Source: Treponema sp.
GTDB taxonomy: Bacteria > Spirochaetota > Spirochaetia > Treponematales > Breznakiellaceae
DNA: 32,271 bases
Direction: 5' to 3'
Assembly: GCA_031254795.1 (NCBI GenBank)
Contig: JAIRTS010000148.1
Span: 1-32,271, forward strand
This document shows, one piece after another, positions 15,273 to 23,781 of this stretch (position 1 is its first letter; every line of letters starts with the position of its first letter). The translations under genes were made by a program, and so were the position numbers. The notes beneath the pieces are model-generated. The model had not been told where the DNA came from. It saw only the letters and a program-made list of their open reading frames with translations, and searched no databases.

Positions 15273-17135
15273 ATGGATATTTTTAAAAATACGTCCGATG
15301 ACGCGTCCGCAGACGCGCTTCCCTCGTGGAACCTTGAAGCGATTTACCCGTCTTTTGATTCGCCTGAATACAAGAGGGACATCGCTCTGCTTGAAAAACG
15401 CGCCGCTCTGTTGTTGGAAGCGCTCAAAAGTCCTCCGCCGTTTGACGTGGCTTCCGCAGTGAGCGCGATTCGCGCATGGGAAGACGCCGCGGACACCGCG
15501 GAAACCCTGATGTCCTACGCGGAAGCCGTTTACACAACCGACACCCGCGACAGCAGGGCGCTCGCTGAAATAAACGCCGTTGCGGAGGCGAGGCTGCCGC
15601 TTGGCAAGGCGACGGTCATCCTTAGAAACAAACTCGCTGAAATTGAAGATTGGGAACGGTTGTTCCGCGCGGACAAAACCCTTGCTCCCTACCGGTTTTT
15701 TATTGCCGAAGCTGCGCGCAAAGCCCGGTTTCAAATGACGCCGGAACTGGAAGACCTTGCCAACGATCTCGCGCGATCCGGCGCGGACGCGTGGCAACGC
15801 CTGTATGAGGCGGTTTCTTCCACCGCAGGCGGAGTGTTTGACGGCGCGGGAGATGGCGCGCGAAAAACAGTCGCACAATTACGCGGCATGGCGACGAACA
15901 AGGATCGGCTGGTGCGGGAGAAGGCGTACAAAGCGGAAATAGATGCGTGGCGGAGCGTCGAGATTCCGCTTGCCGCCGCGTTGAACGGGGTAAAAGGCGC
16001 GGCGATTACCTTGGACACGCGGCGGAACTGGCGCAACGCCGCTGGCGAATGCCAGCCTCTGCAAAAAGCGGCGTTTCAGTCGCGCATAAGCGAAAAAACG
16101 CTCGCCTCTCTCATCGCGGCTTTGGAACATTTCCTGCCGTTGTTCCGCAGATATCTTTCGATAAAGGCGAGGGCGCTCAACATCCCGGTGTGCGCGTTCT
16201 ACGATCTTTTTGCGCCTGTCGGCGAAGGGCGGCGATGGACGTTTGACGAGGCGTCCAAATTTATCGTGAACCAATTTTCAGCCTTTGATCCGGCGATGGG
16301 CGCGTTCACGCAAGCTGCTTTTGACGCGCATTGGATAGACGCCGGAATACGGGAAGGCAAGGTAGGCGGCGCGTACTGCGCGGGCTTCCCGCTTGCGGGC
16401 GTTTCCCGAATTCTCTGCAACTTTGACGGCTCTTTCGACAGCGTGAGTACCGTAGCGCATGAGCTTGGACATGCCTGGCACCATGACGTTATCAAGTCCC
16501 TGCCCCGTACGCGGGCGATATATCCTATGACGCTCGCGGAAACCGCAAGCGTCTTTGCGGAAACCATTGTTTTTGAGGGCGCCTATGCAATGGCGGCGTC
16601 CAACGCGGAAAAACTGTTTTTAATAGAAGCGAATCTCAAGGACTGTTGTCAGGTCATTGTCGATATACTATCCCGGTTTTATTTTGAAAAGGCGCTGTTT
16701 GAACGACGAGCCATGGCGGAGCTTTCCCCTGAAGACTTATGCGCTCTTATGATTGACGCGCAAAAGAGAACGTACGGCGCCGGACTCGATGAAAACCTGC
16801 TGCATCCATATATGTGGGCGGTGAAGAGCCACTATTACAGCGCGGATATGGGGTTCTACAATTACCCCTATGCCTTTGGACAGCTTTTTTCACTTGGTTT
16901 ATACGCCGCGTACTCAGAAAACAAACAAGGCTTTGCGGAGAAATACAAAGCCATGCTTGCATTGACCGGCAGCGCGACCGCCGAAGATGTCGCTCGCTCC
17001 ATGGGCTGTGATATTGAAGGCGCGGACTTCTGGCGGAAGAGTCTGAATATATTGGAGAAAAGGGTTGACGAATTTGAAAAGCGCGCGCGCAATAAGGACT
17101 ACGCTCTAAATGAATTGGAGGAACAGTATGAATGA
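15273..17135 (+). CDS. pepF: Oligoendopeptidase F family M3 metallopeptidase
   Basis: A 620-residue cytoplasmic zinc oligopeptidase that degrades short peptides. The catalytic helix AHELGHAWHH carries HExGH (His about 396, Glu 397, His 400), with the third-ligand region TMSLAETASVFAETI-like (here PMTLAETASVFAETI) about 27 residues later; the substrate-binding GAYCAGFP segment lies before it and the MWAVKSHYY...YPYAFGQLF segment after. Length fits the family (about 600). The start is ATG 15273 (MDIF); an upstream in-frame ATG at 15237 would lie inside the promoter. The stop TGA (17133-17135) overlaps the gpsA start by 8 bp, so the two are translationally coupled. Confidence 0.93.
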   Translation: MDIFKNTSDDASADALPSWNLEAIYPSFDSPEYKRDIALLEKRAALLLEALKSPPPFDVASAVSAIRAWEDAADTAETLMSYAEAVYTTDTRDSRALAEINAVAEARLPLGKATVILRNKLAEIEDWERLFRADKTLAPYRFFIAEAARKARFQMTPELEDLANDLARSGADAWQRLYEAVSSTAGGVFDGAGDGARKTVAQLRGMATNKDRLVREKAYKAEIDAWRSVEIPLAAALNGVKGAAITLDTRRNWRNAAGECQPLQKAAFQSRISEKTLASLIAALEHFLPLFRRYLSIKARALNIPVCAFYDLFAPVGEGRRWTFDEASKFIVNQFSAFDPAMGAFTQAAFDAHWIDAGIREGKVGGAYCAGFPLAGVSRILCNFDGSFDSVSTVAHELGHAWHHDVIKSLPRTRAIYPMTLAETASVFAETIVFEGAYAMAASNAEKLFLIEANLKDCCQVIVDILSRFYFEKALFERRAMAELSPEDLCALMIDAQKRTYGAGLDENLLHPYMWAVKSHYYSADMGFYNYPYAFGQLFSLGLYAAYSENKQGFAEKYKAMLALTGSATAEDVARSMGCDIEGADFWRKSLNILEKRVDEFEKRARNKDYALNELEEQYE

Positions 17136-18195
17136 ATGTGTGGCGGTGTTAGGCGCGGGCGCGTGGGGAACTGCGGTTGCGAAATCAATAGCCGACAAAG
17201 GCGTTGGTGTTGTCATTTGGGGGCTTGAAAGCGGCGTAGTGGAAGACATAAATGAGCGGCGTGTCAATTCGCGATTCTTGCCCGATGTCGGTCTTCCCGA
17301 AACGCTGACTGCGACCACGGATCTGACCGAAGCCGCCGGCAATCGGGAATTTCTTATTCTAGCTTCGCCTTCTCTGTACCTTTTGGATACGGTGAAGAAA
17401 ATTCTTTCCGTCCCGTCAATTCGGGACGGGGAAACGATCATCGCCGTTATCACCAAAGGGTTTCTGGTAAGCCCTAAAGGTCCGCGACTTATCCTTGAAA
17501 TGCTGGAAGACTACCTTCCCGGTTTTTACCAGCATTCCCTTGTGTACATAGCGGGTCCAAGCCACGCCGAAGAGGTTGGCCGCGGCAAGATCACGGGGCT
17601 TATCGCGGCGAGTGAAAGCGCGAAGAATTCGATTCGTTTCAGAAAACTGCTCAAAAGCGAGCGGCTTTTGGTGTTCTCGTCCCTTGACGTCAAGGGCGTC
17701 CAGGTGGCGGCGGCGGCGAAGAACGTCATCGCCATAGCGTTCGGTATGCTTGACGCGCTCAAAACAGGCGTCGATGATGTTGAAAGCGATATGTTTGGCG
17801 ACGGCACCGAATCCCTGCTCCTCGCCGCAGGTCTGAACGAGATACAAGCGCTTGGACACGCAATGGGATCGACCCATCCCGAAACATTCACCTCAATTTC
17901 CGGCGTCGGCGATCTTGACGTCACCTGCCGTTCGATCTGGGGACGGAACCGCAGATTCGGGCGGGAAATCATTGAAAAACGTATTCTTGAACGGTTCAGC
18001 GATTTGGACGATCTGATAAGCCGCATCAAAGAGGTGGGCTATTTGCCGGAAGGCGTCGCCGCCGCCAAACATATAAAAGTTTTGGCGGAAAAATACAGAC
18101 TCAAGATGCCAATAAGCATGGGGCTTCATCAAATTTTGAACAGGGAAATCGAACCCTCGGAATTTTTGAAAAATTTTTTAGACAGCTTGTATTAG
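17128..18195 (+). CDS. gpsA: Glycerol-3-phosphate dehydrogenase [NAD(P)+]
   Basis: A 355-residue enzyme that reduces dihydroxyacetone phosphate to sn-glycerol 3-phosphate for phospholipid synthesis. It has the N-terminal dinucleotide fold VLGAGAWGTAVA (residues 6-17), the AGPSHAEEV motif, the catalytic lysine region KNVIAIAFGMLDAL, and SGVGDLDVTCRS..GRNRRFGREI in the C-terminal helical domain. Start ATG 17128 is chosen because GGAGG (17117-17121) lies 6 nt before it; an earlier in-frame ATG at 17110 would place that ribosome site inside the gene. It overlaps pepF by 8 bp, and the GGDEF gene follows after 30 bp. Confidence 0.95.
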   Translation: MNECVAVLGAGAWGTAVAKSIADKGVGVVIWGLESGVVEDINERRVNSRFLPDVGLPETLTATTDLTEAAGNREFLILASPSLYLLDTVKKILSVPSIRDGETIIAVITKGFLVSPKGPRLILEMLEDYLPGFYQHSLVYIAGPSHAEEVGRGKITGLIAASESAKNSIRFRKLLKSERLLVFSSLDVKGVQVAAAAKNVIAIAFGMLDALKTGVDDVESDMFGDGTESLLLAAGLNEIQALGHAMGSTHPETFTSISGVGDLDVTCRSIWGRNRRFGREIIEKRILERFSDLDDLISRIKEVGYLPEGVAAAKHIKVLAEKYRLKMPISMGLHQILNREIEPSEFLKNFLDSLY

Positions 18196-18225
18196 AATTA
18201 TCTTAGAACCTTAAAAAAGGAGGAC

Positions 18226-19377
18226 ATGGAAAAAATGCCGTTAGTTTATTCGTTTAACACTTTGTTTGGGTCTTTTCTGGTTATTGTTATTATTTGCATC
18301 GACTATCTCTTCAAATATAATACGGATGCGGTTCAAAGAAAAATTTTTGTTTCTTGTTTGATTATGACGCTTCCGGCGATAGTATGCGACTTCGCCCATC
18401 AGGCGGTGGTGGGACAAAGCGGACAAACCGTACAAATCGCGCTTTATATTATTAATACGGTGTACTATATTTCTCAGGTTGGCGCGATGTACTTAATGGC
18501 TGTTTTTCTTGACTATATCTCTTTCAAAGATATGAAGCGGTTGAAAATAATTATTATGACAGTCGCCGCGATTAACCTTCTCCATATAATCGCGCTTTTG
18601 CTCAACCTGCAATGGGGCTTCTATTTCTTTTTTACGAGCCACAATGAATTTATGTATGGCGACAAGTATTTCATCCGTTTGTTGATAAGCTATTTGCCTT
18701 TTATTATCGATATTGTTGATTTGCTTATATCTTATAAAAATGTTTCAGTCCATCATATTAACCTGGTTTTCATAATCCTTATATTGTCAAGCGCAGGCAA
18801 CACGCTCAGCTTCATAGCGAATAACGCTTCGCTGTTCTGGATATGCTCCACGGCATGCCTTTTGACTCTCTACCTTTTTATCATACGCGCTGAAGCGAAA
18901 TTCGATGTTCTTACCGGCGTCGGCAACAGGGGCATGTTTTACGAATTTATCGACAGGCTGAACAAGCAAAGCGGAGAGCAATCATGGTCGATAGCCCTGC
19001 TTGATATTGACGACTTCAAGTCTATCAACAGCGTCTACGGTCATATTGAGGGCGACAATGTCCTGCGGAATGTTGCGGTCTCCATTAAAGGCTGCATCCG
19101 CGCGTCGGATTTAGTCGTCCGTTATGGAAACGACGAATTTATTCTTGCCGTTCAATCCGAATACGATATCGACAGACTCATTGCGCGTATTCAGCAGGCA
19201 ATATACGATCAGAATGAAAAGAGCGACCGCGCTTATAAACTCAGACTGAGCTACGGGTATGACTCTTTTGTCACCCATTCAGAGCAAAACATCAACGATG
19301 TTCTTATCCACATTGAAAAGCTCATGTGCAGCCAGAAAAATGCGAAGCGGAGGAGCGGAGACAGGAGCGCTGAATGA
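18226..19377 (+). CDS. Membrane protein with degenerate GGDEF domain
   Basis: A 383-residue protein. Seven or so hydrophobic segments span residues about 8-220, forming an integral membrane sensor, and a GGDEF domain follows from about 226 (FDVLTGVGNRGMF). Metal-site residues LLDIDDFKSIN (D260, D262/263) are present and the inhibitory site RASD (292-295) lies exactly five residues before the A-site, but the A-site reads GNDEF (301-305) rather than GGDEF. Diguanylate cyclase activity may be lost while c-di-GMP binding at the I-site remains. AGGAGG ends 2 nt before ATG 18226 and 11 nt before the in-frame ATG 18235, so the second may be the true start. The stop overlaps the next start (ATGA at 19374-19377). 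Confidence 0.85.
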   Translation: MEKMPLVYSFNTLFGSFLVIVIICIDYLFKYNTDAVQRKIFVSCLIMTLPAIVCDFAHQAVVGQSGQTVQIALYIINTVYYISQVGAMYLMAVFLDYISFKDMKRLKIIIMTVAAINLLHIIALLLNLQWGFYFFFTSHNEFMYGDKYFIRLLISYLPFIIDIVDLLISYKNVSVHHINLVFIILILSSAGNTLSFIANNASLFWICSTACLLTLYLFIIRAEAKFDVLTGVGNRGMFYEFIDRLNKQSGEQSWSIALLDIDDFKSINSVYGHIEGDNVLRNVAVSIKGCIRASDLVVRYGNDEFILAVQSEYDIDRLIARIQQAIYDQNEKSDRAYKLRLSYGYDSFVTHSEQNINDVLIHIEKLMCSQKNAKRRSGDRSAE

Positions 19378-20450
19378 CAACCACAGGTTACATCGGCACG
19401 TATACCCACGACGCAGGCGGGAGAAGCGCGGGCATTTATTCGTTTCTTTTTGACACTGACACCGGCGAGGTGAAAGACCTGCGTATCGCGGCGGAGGCGG
19501 TGAATCCAGAGTTTCTCGTTCTGTCCGCTTCTAAAAAGTTTTTGTACGCGACAAATGAGATCAACGAATTCCAGGGAAAACCTACGGGCGCCGTCTCCGC
19601 TTTTGCGGTGAGCGGGGCGAGGGGAGAAAAGCTCTCCCTTGTCAACCAGGTTTCCAGCGCGGGAAAAAGCCCGTGCCACATCGCCCTTGACAACAGTGAA
19701 GCGTACGCCGTTGTTTCTAATTATCTTGAAGGCTCTATGGCGGTTTTTCCCCTCCATGCGGACGGAAGCATTGGCGAGTGCATCCAAACCGTTCAATTTA
19801 CCGGAAACGGCCCCAATCCGGAGCGGCAGGAATGCCCGCATGGACATTTTTTTATCACACATGAGACGCCGGGCATGAGACAGCCCAACCTCGCGCTTGC
19901 TTGTGATTTAGGCTCGGACAGGATATGGCGGTTCGCCTTTGACAAAAACAGGCGAAAGCCACTGCTTCCGCTTGATCCGCCGTTTTTTCAATCCGCAGCC
20001 GGTTCGGGTCCAAGAGACGCGTTGTTCCACCCCGCAAAGGATGTTGTCTATGTGGCGAATGAGCTTGCCTGCACAGTGGATGTCCTTTCAGGCGAATGCC
20101 TCTTCCTCCTGCAAACCATTCCGGCGCTACCAGCTACGGCCTTCGCCGGCGCTACCGCCGCCGCGATCAAGTTTGGCGCGGACGCCCGGTTTCTTTACGT
20201 GTCAATCCGTGGTTATGACAGCATAGCGTCATTTCGCGTTATGGAAGACGGAGCGCTCAAACCGGAACGGGTTGTTCCGTCCGAAGGCAGAATGCCCCGG
20301 GATTTCGCCGTTGATCCAACCGGCGTCTACTTGCTTGTCTGCCACCAGGAATCGGACAACCTTGTCGTCTTTCATATTGACAGCGAAACCGGCGCTCTGG
20401 AAAAAATCCGCGAATACGAAGCGCTGTCAGGCGTGTGTGTCATCATATGA
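19374..20450 (+). CDS. Lactonase-type seven-bladed beta-propeller protein
   Basis: A 358-residue protein of the 6-phosphogluconolactonase (YbhE/Pgl-like) family. It starts with the typical GYIGTYTHDAGGRSAGIYSF and continues with repeated blade motifs: NPEFLVLSASKKFLYATNE, SPCHIALDNSEAYAVVSNYLEGSMAVF, GPRDALFHPAKDVVYVANE, ARFLYVSIRGYDSIASF, and MPRDFAVDPTGVYLLVCHQESDNLVVF. Members hydrolyse 6-phosphogluconolactone in the pentose phosphate pathway or other sugar lactones; the exact substrate is not decided by sequence. The ATGA overlap with the GGDEF gene indicates coupled translation. The 191-bp gap after it (20451-20641) holds two tiny CCAC/GTGG hairpins (about 20481-20512), which are not convincing terminators. 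Confidence 0.88.
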   Translation: MTTTGYIGTYTHDAGGRSAGIYSFLFDTDTGEVKDLRIAAEAVNPEFLVLSASKKFLYATNEINEFQGKPTGAVSAFAVSGARGEKLSLVNQVSSAGKSPCHIALDNSEAYAVVSNYLEGSMAVFPLHADGSIGECIQTVQFTGNGPNPERQECPHGHFFITHETPGMRQPNLALACDLGSDRIWRFAFDKNRRKPLLPLDPPFFQSAAGSGPRDALFHPAKDVVYVANELACTVDVLSGECLFLLQTIPALPATAFAGATAAAIKFGADARFLYVSIRGYDSIASFRVMEDGALKPERVVPSEGRMPRDFAVDPTGVYLLVCHQESDNLVVFHIDSETGALEKIREYEALSGVCVII

Positions 20451-20641
20451 CACACTGCGCTTATGGCGCCGCGACTGCGGACACCACTTTTTGTGGACGC
20501 CACATTTGTGGGCTGAACAAAGCTCCATAGAAAAAACTAACTACAGGACAAAACGCGGATTGAGGCAGAGGACATATCAAAAGAGAGGATCGCGGTCGCG
20601 CCATTCGCCAACCGACGCCGGAGCGAAAGCCCCCTCCCCTA

Positions 20642-22624
20642 TCAGACGTAACTGCCGCTGACAGCGTGGGCGATCACCCGTTTCAGGGCGTCAATCTCAA
20701 TGGGTTTGGGGATGTGATCGTTCATGCCCGCTTTTTTGCACTCGGCTTTTTCTTCGTTCATTGCGCTCGCGGTCATGGCAATGATGGGAACGGTCGCCGC
20801 GTCGTGTTTCCCGCTGGAGCGGATTCGGCGGGTCGCGTCTAGTCCGTCCATGACAGGCATGCGGACATCCATGAAAATAATCACATAGTCTTTTTCGAGA
20901 AACGCCTTGAGCGCCTCCTCCCCATTGGCGGCGACATCCACGCTCGCGCCAAATTCGCCGAGCAAAGCGGACGCTATCTCTTGATTTATTTCATTATCCT
21001 CAACCAAAAGAAATTGAAGCCCTTTATAAGAGGACGGCTCCACAGTCTGTTTTTCGGTTTCGGCGACGCTTTCGACCGCTTCGCCTTCTTCAATGCCAGC
21101 GGCGCTTTCTTGTACGTCAACATAGAACGAAAAGCGGCTCCCCTTATCCGGCTCGCTTTCCAGCGCGATGCGCCCGTGCATCAACTCAACCAGCGCTTTG
21201 GATATGGAAAGTCCAAGCCCGGTTCCGCCAAATTTGCGGGTTGTGGAGCGTTCCGCTTGAGAAAAAGGTTTGAAAAGGTTTTGTTTCTGTTCGGCGCTCA
21301 TGCCGATGCCCGTATCCTCCACGTCGCAATGCAGACGCAACGTCTGTGAAGAAAGGATTTTGCATGTTATATTCAGCGAAACGGACCCTTTAAGGGTGAA
21401 TTTCACGGAATTTCCAAGCAGGTTGAGCAAAATTTGGGAAATTTTTACGCTGTCGCCATACACCCATTCCGGTACGCTCTCATCCATCGTTACAACGAAC
21501 TCAAGTTGTTTCTCCTCAACACGGGGCGACATCAATTCCTGAATGGTTTCCACCATTTCCTTGGGCTTAAAGTCATGAGGCTCCAGTTCCATTTTGCCGG
21601 CTTCTATTTTTGAGAAATCCAGAATGTCGTTGATGACGCCGAGCAAAATGGCCGCCGACGCTTGTATTTTTTTCAGATAATCATGCTGTTTGCCCGTGGG
21701 GTTGGTCTGCAGCGCCATGCGGGTCATGCCAAGCACACCGTTCATCGGCGTCCGTATCTCGTGGCTCATACGCGCCAGGAAATCCCGCTGCGCTTGATTG
21801 GCTGACTCGGCAAGCGCCAGTTTCTCTTCATCCGCTTTGAGCAAATCATCGGCCATGTTGTTGATGCTTTCGGCGATAAAGCGCAAATTGCCTTTCATCG
21901 GAGGAACCCGCTTATGCAGATCGCTCTTCATGTTCTGTACGCCGTCAATGATCCGGTTGACGTCTACCGCCGACTGCTTGAAAAACAACACTATGAGGGA
22001 AATCGCCCCAATGTAGCAGAACGCCATAAGGATAAATATATTTCTGGAATTGGCGCCGAGCTGCGCGGAAATGTCATTCAGCGACTCGTTTGCGAATATA
22101 TACCCAATAACCTTGCCTTTTCTTTCAATCGGAAACATGGCGTGCATGACGTTCCCTCGCAGGGCGGTGTTTTCGGACGTAATCATGATCTTATTCTCAG
22201 CCATCGACAGCCTTCCCTGATGCCCTTCCGCAATAGGCATACCAACCATGTGTCCGAAATTCGCGGAAGGACCATAGGCGAGCATGGCTTCCAAATACAG
22301 GGAGTAGTACCCTACGCCCAATCCATCGCAGGAATTGCCTACAATATCCGAAATACCTGAAAGCTCCCGGTTTAAAACACGTATTTTTTCATCCCGTCCG
22401 GCGTTTTCCGCTCCCGCTTCCCGCAATATTTCATCATAATCGCGTGAGCCAAGATAGGAGTTTAAAATTTTCACATAGGAAAGGAGCTTGCTCTCTTTCT
22501 CTTTCAAAAAGTTGCTTCGGGCGACATAGACGGCTCCATACCATGTAATTCCGAATAGGACGCTCATCACTATCCACAAAATAAAAGCAACTTTATACCG
22601 TTCCCAAAACCGCGCCACGTTCAT
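20642..22624 (-). CDS. Hybrid histidine kinase with receiver domain
   Basis: A 660-residue membrane sensor kinase. TM1 spans about residues 12-34, an extracytoplasmic sensor about 35-194, and TM2 about 195-217; a linker with HAMP-like helices leads to HisKA with the phospho-acceptor H288 (FLARMSHEIRTPMNGVLGM). The HATPase domain shows GNSVKFTLKG, DTGIGM and FGGTGLGLSIS, and a C-terminal receiver domain starts at LVEDNEINQ (540) with phospho-acceptor D586 in MDVRMPVMDG and K641 in PKP. Output must go to another protein, probably through a phosphotransfer partner; none is adjacent. AAGGG lies 8 nt before ATG 22624. A 15-G tract is located 42 nt upstream of the start, next to a TATAAC box, suggesting variable expression. 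Confidence 0.92.
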   Translation of the reverse strand: MNVARFWERYKVAFILWIVMSVLFGITWYGAVYVARSNFLKEKESKLLSYVKILNSYLGSRDYDEILREAGAENAGRDEKIRVLNRELSGISDIVGNSCDGLGVGYYSLYLEAMLAYGPSANFGHMVGMPIAEGHQGRLSMAENKIMITSENTALRGNVMHAMFPIERKGKVIGYIFANESLNDISAQLGANSRNIFILMAFCYIGAISLIVLFFKQSAVDVNRIIDGVQNMKSDLHKRVPPMKGNLRFIAESINNMADDLLKADEEKLALAESANQAQRDFLARMSHEIRTPMNGVLGMTRMALQTNPTGKQHDYLKKIQASAAILLGVINDILDFSKIEAGKMELEPHDFKPKEMVETIQELMSPRVEEKQLEFVVTMDESVPEWVYGDSVKISQILLNLLGNSVKFTLKGSVSLNITCKILSSQTLRLHCDVEDTGIGMSAEQKQNLFKPFSQAERSTTRKFGGTGLGLSISKALVELMHGRIALESEPDKGSRFSFYVDVQESAAGIEEGEAVESVAETEKQTVEPSSYKGLQFLLVEDNEINQEIASALLGEFGASVDVAANGEEALKAFLEKDYVIIFMDVRMPVMDGLDATRRIRSSGKHDAATVPIIAMTASAMNEEKAECKKAGMNDHIPKPIEIDALKRVIAHAVSGSYV

Positions 22625-22666
22625 ATTAGCAACCCTTCATGGTTTAAAAGGGTAGTTATAATGCTC

Positions 22667-22681
22667 GGGGGGGGGGGGGGG
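22667..22681. repeat. Homopolymer tract of 15 G upstream of the hybrid kinase gene
   Basis: Fifteen consecutive G on the plus strand (C on the kinase coding strand) lie about 6 nt upstream of a minus-strand TATAAC (22660-22655), the candidate -10 of the kinase promoter. Tracts of this length change size readily during replication. In Treponema pallidum similar poly-G tracts in tpr promoters switch transcription. Confidence 0.9.
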
Positions 22682-22702
22682 TAACTTCCCCTTATTCACT
22701 CT

Positions 22703-22731
22703 TTGACTTCTCATATACGCCCCTCTATAAA
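22703..22731 (+). promoter_or_regulatory. Sigma70-type promoter of the candidate RNA
   Basis: TTGACT (22703-22708), a 17-nt spacer and TATAAA (22726-22731) form one of the best -35/-10 pairs in the window. No plus-strand coding gene lies downstream before the minus-strand PII-like gene, so a non-coding transcript starting near 22738 is predicted. Confidence 0.6.
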
Positions 22732-22737
22732 ACGGTG

Positions 22738-22902
22738 AAGTGGAGGGTGTGAAGGCGCCCCGCGCCATTATACCCATTCATCGAATTTCACATACCCAAG
22801 ATATTGCGATTTCGAATTATAATATGCAATTCTTATAATTGCAAGGGGGAAAAGCGCTTTTTGGAGATACGTGAGGCGGCGCCTGTTTCACACCCGCTTT
22901 TT
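22738..22902 (+). ncRNA. Candidate structured non-coding RNA of about 165 nt
   Basis: The segment begins just after the promoter at 22703-22731. Its ends pair in a 15-bp stem, 22745-22759 with 22878-22895, interrupted by one 3-nt bulge and followed by GCTTTTT (22896-22902). Inside, AATTATAA (22815-22822) pairs with TTATAATT (22833-22840) and TTGC (22804-22807) with GCAA (22841-22844); an alternative 7-bp hairpin TGCAATT/AATTGCA overlaps it. No ATG frame with a ribosome site is present. A long closing stem, a large internal asymmetric bubble and an apical hairpin recall 6S RNA, but I do not see a decisive signature. A dispersed palindromic repeat is the main alternative. Confidence 0.4.
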
Positions 22903-22959
22903 CCCGCCCCGCCACAGAGCGCGAACCAAAGATTTGCGGCCTTTTGGCGAGGCGTTAAA

Positions 22960-22989
22960 CCCCGCAACGAATAACATGCGGGGCGTTTT
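22960..22989. terminator. Hairpin terminator downstream of the PII-like gene
   Basis: CCCCGCA (22960-22966) pairs with TGCGGGG (22977-22983) around a 10-nt loop. CGTTTT follows on the plus strand and GTTTAAC on the minus strand, so it can stop transcription of the PII-like gene (minus, stop at 22999) and any plus-strand read-through. Confidence 0.5.
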
Positions 22990-22998
22990 GCGCGGCTC

Positions 22999-23781
22999 CT
23001 AACCAATATCGTTCAAACTCATCACCTGATCGGCCGGCAGGGAGAACACGATGCCTTCCGCCTTGCTTGAAGCGCCGTACGCCGCGCTCACAGCCTGCAT
23101 GATGCCCACGCTTTTCTCCCTCTCGGTGAGCATGATGATGACTTCCTTTTCATCTTGTATCGAAATTCCAAAAAATTTCTTGGTCTTTTGCGAAGAAAGC
23201 CCGCGCGCGCTTATCACCGTACCGCCCCGCGCTCCGGCGTCACGGGCTGTCTTCATAAATTCATCGCTGTACCCGTTATTCAATATAGAAATAATAACGT
23301 TGTTTTTTATTTCAACCGTTTTCGCTTCCATTTTTTCTCCTTTATCGGTCGTTTTCGTTGACATCCCTTCTTGTTTTTCGTTTTTCTTGCCGGACTCCAC
23401 AATGGCTTGTGTTTTCAAAAAAAGCTCCATGATCGGGGCGTTTATTCCCGAAAGTGGAACCGTAAAGGCTATGCCGGCGCCCGCGCTGCGCACGCCCATT
23501 TTTCGTCGCACTGCCTTGATGATGACAGGCGTTGACGCGCCTTCCACAAGGCACAGAATCAGCGCCTTGTCCGTACTGCCCACGCCGAGAATATCAAGTA
23601 TCTCGGACGTAGCGGTTCCCTTCGCCTTGCTCATAAAAACAAAGTTGGAATAATCTTTCTCGAACACCTCTGAAATCGCCCTGATCTTATCCCAATCTAT
23701 GATGAGAAAAAGCAGTTTAAAAAAACGGCGCGGCGCGGCGCCTTGTTCGTTTTGCGCGCTCTGGTCTTTAGGCATAAACAT
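22999..23781 (-). CDS. Tandem PII-like nitrogen-regulator-fold protein
   Basis: A 260-residue protein made of two PII-like ferredoxin-fold halves: residues about 20-120 (FKLLFLIIDWDKIRAISEVF ... DKALILCLVEG ... GAGIAFTVPLSGI) and about 150-260 (NNVIISILNNGYSDEFMKTARDAGARGGTVISARG ... KEVIIMLTEREKS ... AEGIVFSLPADQV). The second half keeps a PII-type AR.AGARGG segment; the first half has lost it. PII proteins sense nucleotides and 2-oxoglutarate and bind transporters. The gene overlaps the 3' end of the DUF1538 membrane protein gene by 14 bp, a strong sign that it controls that protein. The ribosome site GAGGAA precedes ATG 23781. Confidence 0.85.
   Translation of the reverse strand: MFMPKDQSAQNEQGAAPRRFFKLLFLIIDWDKIRAISEVFEKDYSNFVFMSKAKGTATSEILDILGVGSTDKALILCLVEGASTPVIIKAVRRKMGVRSAGAGIAFTVPLSGINAPIMELFLKTQAIVESGKKNEKQEGMSTKTTDKGEKMEAKTVEIKNNVIISILNNGYSDEFMKTARDAGARGGTVISARGLSSQKTKKFFGISIQDEKEVIIMLTEREKSVGIMQAVSAAYGASSKAEGIVFSLPADQVMSLNDIG

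Noticed and set aside
15056..15274. Minus-strand small gene in the radC-pepF gap
   Set aside because: No ribosome site, lies within an inverted-repeat element and overlaps the pepF promoter.
20481..20512. CCAC/GTGG double hairpin as a terminator
   Set aside because: Stems of only 4-5 bp and no following T-run.
22884..22895. TGTTTCAC resembling half of a parS site
   Set aside because: Only the left half of TGTTTCACGTGAAACA matches; it is explained by the closing stem of the candidate RNA.
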